A stretch of DNA of 64,000 nucleotides from Brevibacillus humidisoli (GTDB lineage Bacteria; Bacillota; Bacilli; Brevibacillales; Brevibacillaceae): positions 744,001-808,000 of the forward strand of contig NZ_CP087263.1 in the NCBI RefSeq assembly GCF_020923435.1. The letters run 5' to 3'. Below are positions 1 through 7,103 of the stretch, in pieces. Below the pieces are notes generated by a model. That model saw nothing but the letters and a program-made list of their open reading frames with translations, was not told where the DNA came from and did no database searches. How positions within the stretch are numbered: the first letter of the stretch is position 1; each line of letters starts with the position of its first letter. The translations under genes and the position numbers were made by a program.

Positions 1-1
1 A

Positions 2-874
2 GTGATTGAGCCTGAAGCACCAGAAGTTGTGATCGCGACACATGCCTACTGCTTGCCCGCTTTGGCATGGGCCAAACGACGCACCAGCAAACCATTTCAG
101 CTAGGTATTGCGCAGACTGACTTTCAGCTAAACAGCTTCTGGGTAAACCGGGAAATTGATTACTATATCGTCTCGGATGAGCAAATCGGGGATCAATTGG
201 TGCAGAAGTTCGACGTCGACCCGAACCGGATTTACGCATACAGCATCCCGATCCGCCCTTCTTATGCAGAGGGGAGTAAACGAACCAAAAGAGAATGGCG
301 AAAGAAGCTGGGACTTGTCCCTGATCTGTTTACCGTGCTGCTTTGCAGTGGTGAGGCAGGGCATAACGACTATGTACCGGTCGTTCAGCGGTTGACAGAG
401 TTGGATGTGCCGCTGCAGATCGTTGTGATCACCGGTCGGAATCAGCGGCAGCTAGCCAGCCTGCAGCAATATAGCGAGAGAGGCTCGACCTCGATGCATC
501 GCCTGCACATCAAAGGCTACGTGGAGGAGATGTGGCAATGGCTGGGTGCGGCTGATGTACTGGTAACCAAGCCTGGAGGCTTAACCTGTTCGGAGGCCTT
601 GGCGATGGGGACACCGCTGATTCTATATCGACCGCTGCCGGGACAAGAACAGCGAAACAGCAGGTTCCTGCAGCAAAAAGGTGTCGCTTATGCAGCAGAG
701 ACTCCTGCAGAAATCGCCAGTGTTTTGCAGCGTCTGGCCAAGGAGCGAACGGCATGGTCGCAAGCTGCTGCCCAGGCAGCCCGACTCGCCCGGCCCGATT
801 CCGCTTACCGTACAGCAGAGGTCATCCTGGCTTCTCTGGCTGATGATCGCGCAACGAGCGGTAATCATTGCTAA
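2..874 (+). CDS. MGDG synthase/UgtP-like diacylglycerol glycosyltransferase, 5'-truncated
   Basis: Carboxy-terminal 290 residues of a GT28-type glycosyltransferase; the reading frame is open to the window edge, so the true start lies upstream (family members are about 380 residues). The nucleotide-sugar-binding segment [18 protein letters not shown] followed by PGQEQRN is typical of the UgtP/MGDG-synthase group, which glucosylates diacylglycerol at the inner face of the membrane to make glycolipids and the lipoteichoic-acid anchor. The gene stands alone here and is followed by a spore protein gene. MurG belongs to the same fold, but the PGQEQRN block fits the diacylglycerol enzymes better. 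Confidence 0.85.
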   Translation: MIEPEAPEVVIATHAYCLPALAWAKRRTSKPFQLGIAQTDFQLNSFWVNREIDYYIVSDEQIGDQLVQKFDVDPNRIYAYSIPIRPSYAEGSKRTKREWRKKLGLVPDLFTVLLCSGEAGHNDYVPVVQRLTELDVPLQIVVITGRNQRQLASLQQYSERGSTSMHRLHIKGYVEEMWQWLGAADVLVTKPGGLTCSEALAMGTPLILYRPLPGQEQRNSRFLQQKGVAYAAETPAEIASVLQRLAKERTAWSQAAAQAARLARPDSAYRTAEVILASLADDRATSGNHC

Positions 875-883
875 CACCTAAGA

Positions 884-913
884 TGAATGGATTTTTTCCG
901 TATACACATATTA
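884..913 (+). promoter_or_regulatory. Candidate sigma-G promoter for the SASP gene
   Basis: TGAATGG (884-890), 16 bases, then CATATTA (907-913), about 30 bases before the SASP start codon. This resembles the forespore sigma-G pattern (TGAATA, 17-18 bases, CATACTA), and SASP genes are classic sigma-G targets. The match is seen; its use is inferred from the gene it precedes. Confidence 0.6.
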
Positions 914-942
914 AACTTACCAACAACGAGGAGGTGAGAAAT

Positions 943-1146
943 ATGGCAGCGAACAACACTTCTAGCAACCGCTTGCTCGTACCTCAAGCCAACCAGGCAC
1001 TGGATCAACTGAAGTACGAGATTGCACAAGAGTTCGGTGTTCAACTTGGTGCAGATACCACTTCTCGTCAAAACGGGTCGGTAGGAGGAGAAATCACCAA
1101 ACGTCTGGTAAGCTTCGCAGAGCAGCAACTGGCTGGTCGTTCCTAA
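943..1146 (+). CDS. Alpha/beta-type small acid-soluble spore protein (SASP)
   Basis: 67-residue protein starting at ATG 943 behind a strong GAGGAGGTGA ribosome site. It carries the family signature: [11 protein letters not shown] in the first half (the Glu-Ile bond is where the GPR protease cuts at germination) and [15 protein letters not shown] near the C-terminus. Such proteins coat spore DNA, force an A-like conformation and protect it from UV and heat, then supply amino acids during outgrowth. A sigma-G-like promoter precedes it and a hairpin terminator follows, so it is probably monocistronic and forespore-specific. Confidence 0.95.
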   Translation: MAANNTSSNRLLVPQANQALDQLKYEIAQEFGVQLGADTTSRQNGSVGGEITKRLVSFAEQQLAGRS

Positions 1147-1205
1147 TAAGTAACGTACGGCCCGGTGCTGGGGAAAGAGAAATGCATATGTGGATGTAGA
1201 TACAA

Positions 1206-1234
1206 GGGCCCGATTTTGGGCCCTCTTCCTTTGT
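1206..1234 (+). terminator. Rho-independent terminator after SASP gene
   Basis: Perfect GGGCCC/GGGCCC stem (1206-1211 and 1218-1223) with a GATTTT loop, followed by a pyrimidine-rich tail. Confidence 0.75.
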
Positions 1235-1368
1235 ATGGAAAGTTTTGTTTCTTGAATTGAACGGGTGATCTGTATAGAGTAATACGTAGACTTGTCACAA
1301 CCCTTTGGCAGAGATAACCAAAGATACCATAAGGTCTACATGATCGAAATCGTGTCGGGAGGAGAACG

Positions 1369-2358
1369 ATGCTGAAAAAGAGTTTGCTTGCAGTCTTGAT
1401 CAGTCTGTCGCTGATCAGCATCTCGAATACGGCAGGGGCAAAGTCCGCTGTGTTGTCTGAAGAAAAAGGAATCACCGATATTTCCGGCCATTGGGCCGAA
1501 TCGAAAATCCGCCAACTGCAGCAGGGCGGAGTGATTGAGGGAAACGACAATGGGCAATTCTATCCTGATAAGGTGATTACACGTTCAGAGTTGATTGCCA
1601 TGTTTGTCAAGGCAAGAGGTGTACAGCCGGATGCCGGCAAGCGCGTTCACTTTGCAGATGTACCAGACGATCACTGGTTTTATCCATACGCCAAGACGGC
1701 GTACCGACTAGGGATTCTCCATGGACACAGAGCAGAGGGAGGCCTCTATCTGCATCCTGATGAAACAGTGAGTAAAGAAGAAATGATCGCAATCTTGCTG
1801 CGTGCAAAAGGAGAAGGGGGACGCATCAATCAACTGCTGTGGTCCACAACCATGAAGACATTGCTCGCCTATCCCGATGGGGACGAGCTATCGGAATGGG
1901 GCAAACGGCCGATGGTATACGCACTGCAACATGAGATTACCCAACCTTCTTCAACAGGAATGCTGCAGCCCGCCAAGTTGATTACACGCGGTGCAGCGGC
2001 TGCCTATGCATATGATTTCTTATACAGACCTAGCTTCCAGAGCAGCAAATACGAGCAAACTGAACCGGTAGCGTTTCGCTATACACGCACGCTGGATGCG
2101 GAGACGACAGCCTATAACTATCCGGATGGCAATGTGAAGTCGTACATCGGGGCGCCGCTTCGTCCTGGAATTGTAGCTGTTGATCCCAATGTGATCGCTT
2201 TGGGCAGCCATCTCTACATTGAAGGATACGGCTACGCTGTAGCGGCAGACATCGGCGGAGCGGTGAAAGGAAACCGCATCGACTTGTACTACCCAACCTA
2301 CCAGCAGGCAGTTGACCACGGAATCCAACAAAATGTAAAGGTGTACGTATTGAACTAG
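1369..2358 (+). CDS. SLH-domain protein with C-terminal 3D domain
   Basis: 329 residues: a cleavable signal peptide (to about residue 24, ending AGA), then up to three S-layer-homology repeats (from ITDISGHWAESKI, VHFADVPDDHWFYPYAK and a weaker third), then a 3D domain at about 255-329. The 3D domain is named for its conserved aspartates, seen here in VAVDPNVIALG, AADIGGAV and RIDLYYP. SLH repeats bind secondary cell-wall polymer. 3D domains form an MltA-like barrel found in peptidoglycan lytic enzymes such as YuiC and YocH. It is probably a surface-anchored wall-remodelling enzyme. Start ATG 1369 follows GGGAGGAG. Confidence 0.88.
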   Translation: MLKKSLLAVLISLSLISISNTAGAKSAVLSEEKGITDISGHWAESKIRQLQQGGVIEGNDNGQFYPDKVITRSELIAMFVKARGVQPDAGKRVHFADVPDDHWFYPYAKTAYRLGILHGHRAEGGLYLHPDETVSKEEMIAILLRAKGEGGRINQLLWSTTMKTLLAYPDGDELSEWGKRPMVYALQHEITQPSSTGMLQPAKLITRGAAAAYAYDFLYRPSFQSSKYEQTEPVAFRYTRTLDAETTAYNYPDGNVKSYIGAPLRPGIVAVDPNVIALGSHLYIEGYGYAVAADIGGAVKGNRIDLYYPTYQQAVDHGIQQNVKVYVLN

Positions 2359-2436
2359 CTGACGATTCTATTTGTCAACAACTTAACATATTTCCCCGTT
2401 TTTTCCTCATACTAGAGAGGAAAGGCGGGGATTCTC

Positions 2437-3102
2437 TTGTTTGGCTGGTATATGCTGCTTGGCATTCTGCTTTTGCTCCTGATCATTGTCGTGACTCCAC
2501 TGAAGATTGTACTGGCATATCGACGTAAAAGTGCTAACGACTATTTGACGATCGAAGTGAGTGCTTGGTTTCACCTAATTCGCTATAAATATGAGATTCC
2601 TGTCTTGAAACTTTTGGCAGGCAAGACGGGTGCCGAGATGTCTGTCAATATGGAGCGGGAGAGCAGACGGAAACGGACAGAGAAGCGTAAGAAGATTTCC
2701 CCGGCGGACATAAAACAGAAGGTGCAGAAGTACAAGCAGTTTCAGCAGCGTGTTATCGATTTGCGTAAGACGATAAAGAAAATGATGCGCCACGTGCGCT
2801 GCGAAGAGATCGAATGGCATACGCGCCTTGGATTCGGGGAGGCGGCCTCAACGGACGCCTTGACGGGCTTGGTATGGGGCATTAAAAGCGCCATCGTAAC
2901 CTGCTTTTCCCACTACATCACGATGAGGACGGTACCACGGCTCAGCGTGCAGCCTGTCTGGAATGGGGAACAGATCCAAACGCAGTTTCGCTGTATACTT
3001 CGATTTCGGCTGGGACACGCTCTTGTCGCAGGGATCCGTATCTTACTAAAACTGAGAAGAAGACGTGAGCAAAAATGGCAGACCACCCCATCCAGGGTTT
3101 GA
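2437..3102 (+). CDS. ytfI: DUF2953 membrane-anchored protein (YtfI-like)
   Basis: 221 residues, starting at TTG 2437 after AAAGGCGGGG. One N-terminal membrane helix (about 5-25, very Leu/Ile-rich) is followed by a basic, Lys/Arg-rich soluble region. In Bacillus relatives this family sits directly upstream of ytfJ. The last 28 bases overlap the start of a ytfJ fragment, which appears to be the native overlap: the DUF2953 stop codon lies inside the direct repeat. The gene is therefore intact despite the insertion immediately downstream. Molecular function unknown; the link to spores is only by neighbourhood. Confidence 0.8.
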   Translation: MFGWYMLLGILLLLLIIVVTPLKIVLAYRRKSANDYLTIEVSAWFHLIRYKYEIPVLKLLAGKTGAEMSVNMERESRRKRTEKRKKISPADIKQKVQKYKQFQQRVIDLRKTIKKMMRHVRCEEIEWHTRLGFGEAASTDALTGLVWGIKSAIVTCFSHYITMRTVPRLSVQPVWNGEQIQTQFRCILRFRLGHALVAGIRILLKLRRRREQKWQTTPSRV

Positions 3103-3180
3103 TGAAGACGACGGTGGAAAACCTGAAACAAATGGTCGATGTAAACACCATTATCGGGGACCCGGTGGAGACCCCGGACG
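3075..3180 (+). repeat. Direct repeat, left copy (106 bp, 103 identical)
   Basis: Matches 6605-6710 in the same orientation. It begins exactly at the ytfJ start codon and ends at the CCCCGGACG of codons 33-35. Together the two copies bracket the R-M genes and the recombinase-like gene. Confidence 0.92.
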
Positions 3181-3203
3181 CGTGTGGAATCTGCAAACGA
3201 TAA
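3075..3203 (+). pseudogene. Truncated 5' copy of ytfJ (gerW) left of the R-M insertion
   Basis: The first 35 codons of ytfJ (MADHPIQGLMKTT... to ...GDPVETPD) are present, then the frame diverges and stops at 3201-3203, giving a 42-codon remnant. Bases 3075-3180 match 6605-6710, the start of the intact ytfJ, with only three mismatches (3114 G/A, 3124 G/A, 3155 C/T). One changes Val to Met; two are silent. The fragment probably has no function of its own and marks the left edge of the insertion. Confidence 0.85.
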
Positions 3204-3255
3204 CGCCAGAAAAGCGGCGCTAACCCCCTGGCATTGAAATACTAACGTTTATTTG

Positions 3256-3281
3256 GACATGTTCACATTGTGGTACATGTC
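3256..3281. promoter_or_regulatory. Inverted repeat with T-rich tail
   Basis: GACATGT (3256-3262) and ACATGTC (3275-3281) are a perfect 7-bp dyad followed by TTTTCGCTTTTC. It could terminate read-through from the ytfI side or act as an operator ahead of the methyltransferase gene. The sequence does not decide between these. Confidence 0.45.
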
Positions 3282-3300
3282 TTTTCGCTTTTCAATTACT

Positions 3301-3349
3301 TTGATTTTGGCTTATCTTTTGTTAAAATAAAAACAGGAACAAACGTTCG
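3301..3349 (+). promoter_or_regulatory. Promoter of the R-M genes with LexA (SOS)-like box
   Basis: TTGATT (3301-3306), 16 bases, TAAAAT (3323-3328) form a sigma-A-type promoter. GGAACAAACGTTCG (3336-3349) sits just after the -10 element, about where transcription should start. Its GAAC-N4-GTTC core is the Bacillus LexA/DinR operator core (CGAAC-N4-GTTCG), with only the outer left C missing. LexA binding there would block transcription. The match is seen; regulation by LexA is inference. Confidence 0.5.
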
Positions 3350-3425
3350 TTTTTAGCATCTTGAAGACAGGTCCAACATCATCTATACTTAATTCTTAAG
3401 CAAGACAGTTAGGAGAGTATCCCAT

Positions 3426-4388
3426 ATGAATTCACTTGAAATATGTGCAGGAGCGGGTGGACAAGCTCTTGGTCTTGAATTAGCAGGATTTGAACATGCC
3501 GCGCTTGTCGAAATTGAATCTCCAGCTTGCGCAACTCTACGCTTAAATCGACCTCACTGGAACGTTATAGAAGATGATTTGCGAAATGTATCTGGAAAAC
3601 ACTTCAAAGGTATTGATTTGCTTGCGGGCGGTGTTCCTTGTCCGCCGTTTTCAAAGGCTGGTAAACAGCTTGGACAAGAAGATGAACGCGACTTGTTCCC
3701 CGAAGCAATTCGCATGGTTGAGGAAATTCAACCTAAGGCAGTTATGCTTGAAAATGTTCGTGGGTTATTGGATGCAGTATTTGACGATTATCGAGAAAAG
3801 ATAGTAGATGATCTTCGTAAAATGGGATATACAGCGGAATGGAAACTTTTAAACGCTTCCGACTTTGGCGTTCCTCAACTTCGCCCGCGTGTTGTCTTTG
3901 TTGCAATAAGGAACGACCTCGCTCATAACTTTAGCTGGCCAAAGCCATTGTGGCATCGACCTCCTACAGTGGGAGAAACTCTTTATGACCTTATGGCTGA
4001 GAATGGTTGGTTTTTGGCCAATCGCTGGAAAGATTGGGCAAATGATATTGCTCCAACTATCGTTGGTGGTTCAAAGAAACACGGGGGGCCTGATTTGGGA
4101 CCAACACGTGCAAAACGAGCATGGGCAGCTCTGGGGGTTGATGGGATGGGCATTGCTGACCAAGCACCTGAGCCTAATTTCATTGGTTTGCCCCGATTGA
4201 CCACAAGAATGGTTGCACGGTTACAAGGTTTTCCTGATTCTTGGCAATTTTTCGGCAAGAAAACGCCAGCCTATCGTCAAATCGGCAATGCATTTCCACC
4301 ACCGGTTGCTCAAGCGGTTGGACTGGAAATTCGAAAGTGCTTAGAAGCTGGAATTACAATAAATCTGAAAAGGATACATAGACTATGA
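3426..4388 (+). CDS. DNA (cytosine-5) methyltransferase, NgoMIV-type R-M system
   Basis: 320-residue C5-cytosine methyltransferase with the canonical motifs in order: I (LEICAGAGGQALGLE, SAM binding), IV (GGVPCPPFSKAG, catalytic Cys72), VI (ENVRG, about 109-113), VIII (QLRPRVVFVAIR, about 150-160), IX (RLTTRMVARLQGFPD) and X (QIGNAFPPPVAQAVG). It should protect host DNA against the adjacent endonuclease, presumably at GCCGGC. Its stop overlaps the endonuclease ATG (ATGA), so the two are translationally coupled. Codon use is visibly more AT-rich than in the flanking host genes, consistent with transfer. The RBS is modest (TTAGGAGAG). Confidence 0.93.
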   Translation: MNSLEICAGAGGQALGLELAGFEHAALVEIESPACATLRLNRPHWNVIEDDLRNVSGKHFKGIDLLAGGVPCPPFSKAGKQLGQEDERDLFPEAIRMVEEIQPKAVMLENVRGLLDAVFDDYREKIVDDLRKMGYTAEWKLLNASDFGVPQLRPRVVFVAIRNDLAHNFSWPKPLWHRPPTVGETLYDLMAENGWFLANRWKDWANDIAPTIVGGSKKHGGPDLGPTRAKRAWAALGVDGMGIADQAPEPNFIGLPRLTTRMVARLQGFPDSWQFFGKKTPAYRQIGNAFPPPVAQAVGLEIRKCLEAGITINLKRIHRL

Positions 4389-5242
4389 CAAATGCGCTTA
4401 TTGCTAAAGCACGAAAGAAATATCATGCCTCGCTCTTGCAGTCAGTACTTACAGTCAATAGTCAAGGAGTTCCGAGCAACGCAGATAAAGACAGTAAATT
4501 ATCGGTTAGAATTGCTAAGGGAATTGCTGAAATACTGGAATCAGAAGCAGGAGAAAGATTAGCAGGTCAAACAAGCGGAAGTGAATTTGAGGCTATTAAT
4601 GCCGAGTTTATACGTGATACTTTTTTGGCACTAAATCATATACGTCCTGGTTATTGGGAGATTAAGAAGATTGGGAATCGCAAAAGAATGGCGATAGCTG
4701 GTTTTGAACAATACGCTCATTTAACCGCACTTGACGAGGCCTCCAAAAACAATCCAGAGCTTGCGGCTGCTCTTGGAAATGACTATACGATTACTCCTGA
4801 TATCATTATTGTTCAGAATCTTTTGCAGGATGATGAACTTAATAGGGATGATCTTATGGTTGATCTAGATGTCAGCCGCCGTGCAGCGATTCGGGCAATT
4901 AACGGAGGAAAGCCGCTGCTTCACGCTAGCATTTCTTCCAAGTGGACGATTCGTTCAGATCGAAGTCAAAACAGTCGTTCAGAAGCTTTGAACTTGATCC
5001 GAAATCGCAAAGGACATTTGCCTCACATTGTCGTTGTTACGGCAGAACCATTGCCAAGTCGTCTTGCCTCCATTGCACTTGGTACAGGTGATATAGATTG
5101 TGTTTACCATTTCGCTCTGGATGAACTTAAACAATCGGTGGAAATGGCAAATGCAGAAGATGCATTGGAGTTGCTCAATATTATGATTGACGGGAAGCGG
5201 TTAAAGGATATATCGGATCTGCCGTTGGATTTGGCTATATAA
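4385..5242 (+). CDS. NgoMIV-family type II restriction endonuclease
   Basis: 285 residues, almost the same length as NgoMIV (286), a tetrameric enzyme cutting GCCGGC. Visible active-site candidates at matching positions are Glu69, Asp139 (in TPDII), Lys186 (in SSKWTIRSDR) and Glu200 (in NSRSEALNL). Arg190, Asp192 and Arg193 match the residues NgoMIV uses to read the site. The downstream stretch PHIVVVTAEPLPSRLASIA and GTGDIDCVYHF is also characteristic. Gene order (M then R, 4-nt overlap, no controller protein gene) is compact. Specificity for GCCGGC is inferred from the family. The window itself contains such sites (for example 1633-1638 and 53774-53779), so the methyltransferase should be needed. 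Confidence 0.9.
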   Translation: MTNALIAKARKKYHASLLQSVLTVNSQGVPSNADKDSKLSVRIAKGIAEILESEAGERLAGQTSGSEFEAINAEFIRDTFLALNHIRPGYWEIKKIGNRKRMAIAGFEQYAHLTALDEASKNNPELAAALGNDYTITPDIIIVQNLLQDDELNRDDLMVDLDVSRRAAIRAINGGKPLLHASISSKWTIRSDRSQNSRSEALNLIRNRKGHLPHIVVVTAEPLPSRLASIALGTGDIDCVYHFALDELKQSVEMANAEDALELLNIMIDGKRLKDISDLPLDLAI

Positions 5243-5250
5243 GTACATTC

Positions 5251-5279
5251 AAGACTGTCAGCTGTTCGATGACAGTCTT
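5251..5279 (+). terminator. Hairpin after the R-M genes
   Basis: Perfect 10-bp stem AAGACTGTCA / TGACAGTCTT (5251-5260 and 5270-5279) just downstream of the endonuclease stop. The T-tract is poor (CGCTATTAT), so it may be a weak terminator or an mRNA-stabilising hairpin. It separates the R-M pair from the recombinase-like gene. Confidence 0.6.
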
Positions 5280-5416
5280 CGCTATTATAATAAATGCAAA
5301 TATTTTCTGACTTGTAATTGTAGTATTATAAAATTTGAAGAGGGAAATAATACAAAAATTTTACTTGCAAAATATGCATAAAATTTTAATTTTATTTAAT
5401 ATGGAGGTTATAAACT

Positions 5417-6343
5417 ATGGAACAGATTTCAATCCAACTGTTGAAGGACTTCATTAACAAAGATTTCGCAATGTTTTTAAAAACAAAAGATAGGAGCTTA
5501 GTTCCAAGGGTTCGAGAACAATACCTACGAGACATTAATAATTATGTTGAAAATTATTTAGAAGACAGTGCCCTTGTTGATTTTAAAAGTTTTTTTGCAA
5601 AGCATTTAATAAAAAGATTTCTAGAAAATCGAACGGGCTCTACAGCAAGAGCAGCACTAACGAATTTTCTTGAGTTACTATGTTCAGCAGATTTAAGAAA
5701 AATTGATTTAGAGTCATATTTTCGTATTAAAGAAACAATCCAAAGTGTTAAAAAGACACCAAAGGAAAAGCTTGATTTTTTAACAGAAGAAGACATTGAC
5801 TATATTATGCACGAAACCGATTTTAGTAAAAAACAAACTCAAGAGAAGATTTTGACGCCATTGATAGTCACACTGGCTTACCATATGCTTTTCGAACAAG
5901 ATCACATTTATAAATTGAAAAGGAATGACGTAAAGATTGAAGAAAGAAAAATACGCAATCTTAGACATGACTTCGATGAATCAGTGGATAAATGGTTGGA
6001 AATGGATTTATATTCATATAATGTTATCAAAAAATATTGCGACCAATATGATGGTGAACTGAATGCTCCATTTGTCATTATTAAAGGAGCACCAGCTAAC
6101 AACCAAACAGTAAATAAAATGCTACATGGAGTGTATAGAAGTACGAAAAATCGTTCAAAATTAACCACTACTGTAGACGTACAAAAACTGATTAGATCAC
6201 GAATTCTCATCGATTTAAGAAACACGCAGGGTCAAAGTCTCATGAAGTTTTATGAAATAATGGGTATGAAAAGAAACACTCAACTTGAAAATGCATTACA
6301 CCAATATTTACAGGAACAACAAGACATTAAGCAAAATAATTGA
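5417..6343 (+). CDS. Degenerate tyrosine-recombinase-like protein inside the insertion
   Basis: 308-residue, Lys/Asn/Ile-rich protein, the most AT-rich gene of the window, behind ATGGAGGTTATAAACT. Its plan matches phage-type integrases: a helical SAM-like N domain (about 1-110), then LTEEDIDYIM and LTPLIVTLAYHMLF...IYKLKRNDVKIEE where the catalytic domain normally starts, and a C-terminal IRSRILIDL...EIMGMKRNTQLENALHQYL like the LRH...LGH...Y end. The box I Arg is not recognisable, the HxLRH block is reduced to QKLIR, and LGH reads MGM. It is probably not an active recombinase by the usual chemistry. Tyr at about 297 could be a nucleophile remnant. Role unknown: relic integrase, DNA-binding accessory factor or regulator. 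Confidence 0.55.
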   Translation: MEQISIQLLKDFINKDFAMFLKTKDRSLVPRVREQYLRDINNYVENYLEDSALVDFKSFFAKHLIKRFLENRTGSTARAALTNFLELLCSADLRKIDLESYFRIKETIQSVKKTPKEKLDFLTEEDIDYIMHETDFSKKQTQEKILTPLIVTLAYHMLFEQDHIYKLKRNDVKIEERKIRNLRHDFDESVDKWLEMDLYSYNVIKKYCDQYDGELNAPFVIIKGAPANNQTVNKMLHGVYRSTKNRSKLTTTVDVQKLIRSRILIDLRNTQGQSLMKFYEIMGMKRNTQLENALHQYLQEQQDIKQNN

Positions 6344-6604
6344 TTGATTAAGGCGGAAAGGACCTTTTTTTATTGTGATCATTGATGGCCGATGTTAAAA
6401 CGAATGCAGGAGAAATTGTAGGGACAACTGAATCTAAGTGATATCATGTGAAGTCTCCAAACGAGCCACTCAATATCTGCTAATTATTCCTTTATTTAGG
6501 TAAATTGATTGTAACCAACGTGGCTCACTCATTTTCAACAGTACATGCTTAGACCCAAGTTGGGGCATGCTACGAATGCCGAATAAACTAAGGAGGAATT
6601 AATG

Positions 6605-6710
6605 ATGGCAGACCACCCCATCCAGGGTTTGATGAAGACGACGATGGAAAACCTAAAACAAATGGTCGATGTAAACACCATTATTGGGGACCCGGTGGAG
6701 ACCCCGGACG
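6605..6710 (+). repeat. Direct repeat, right copy (start of intact ytfJ)
   Basis: Same orientation as 3075-3180, 103 of 106 bases identical. Homology begins at the ytfJ ATG. The bases upstream (AAGGAGGAATTA) are unrelated to the left copy, where coding sequence of DUF2953 precedes the ATG. Confidence 0.92.
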
Positions 6711-7063
6711 GCAGTGTCATCTTGCCTGTATCCAAAGTGGGTTTTGGCTTCGCTGCAGGCGGAAGCGAGTTTGAATACTCCCAGGATTACCATATGCATT
6801 CGGCTGGAAACCACCCCTTTGGTGGCGGGAGTGGTGGCGGTGTATCCATTACCCCGGTCGCTTTCCTGGTCGTCGGCAAGCAGGGCATTCGGTCCATTCC
6901 GCTGGAAAACGCAACCCATTTGTATGATCGCATCCTAGATTCGATTCCGCAATTTGTGGACAAGATCCAGGGCATGTTTTCCAACGATCAGCAACAGTCA
7001 AACTCAACAACGCGCATTGTGACACACGCTGATGACGAAGATTATGTGATTGAAAGAGGATAA
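6605..7063 (+). CDS. ytfJ: GerW family sporulation/germination protein YtfJ
   Basis: 152 residues with the family hallmarks: N-terminal ADHPIQGLMKTTMENLKQMVDVN, GDPVETPDGSVILPVSKVGFGFAAGGSE, a Gly-rich loop (HPFGGGSGGGVSITPVAFLV) and a C-terminal amphipathic helix. In B. subtilis YtfJ/GerW is made in the forespore and is needed for efficient L-alanine-triggered germination. Start 6605 is preferred because it matches the truncated copy; an ATG one codon earlier (6602) sits closer to the AGGAGG at 6591-6596. The insertion has replaced the native upstream sequence (ytfI end), so expression must now depend on sequence supplied by the insert. Confidence 0.9.
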   Translation: MADHPIQGLMKTTMENLKQMVDVNTIIGDPVETPDGSVILPVSKVGFGFAAGGSEFEYSQDYHMHSAGNHPFGGGSGGGVSITPVAFLVVGKQGIRSIPLENATHLYDRILDSIPQFVDKIQGMFSNDQQQSNSTTRIVTHADDEDYVIERG

Positions 7064-7096
7064 CGGCATTCCGCCGAGCGGAATGCCGTTTTTTCT
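7062..7096 (+). terminator. Terminator after ytfJ, shared with convergent pyc
   Basis: 13-bp perfect stem AACGGCATTCCGC / GCGGAATGCCGTT with CGA loop, overlapping the ytfJ stop and followed by TTTTTC. It also lies 3' of pyc on the opposite strand and may serve both genes. Confidence 0.88.
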
Positions 7097-7103
7097 AGGC
7101 GAG

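Noticed and set aside
3181-6604. IS element or transposon carrying the R-M genes
   Set aside because: No transposase gene and no terminal inverted repeats at the edges of the insert; the long direct repeat does not fit the short target duplications of IS elements.
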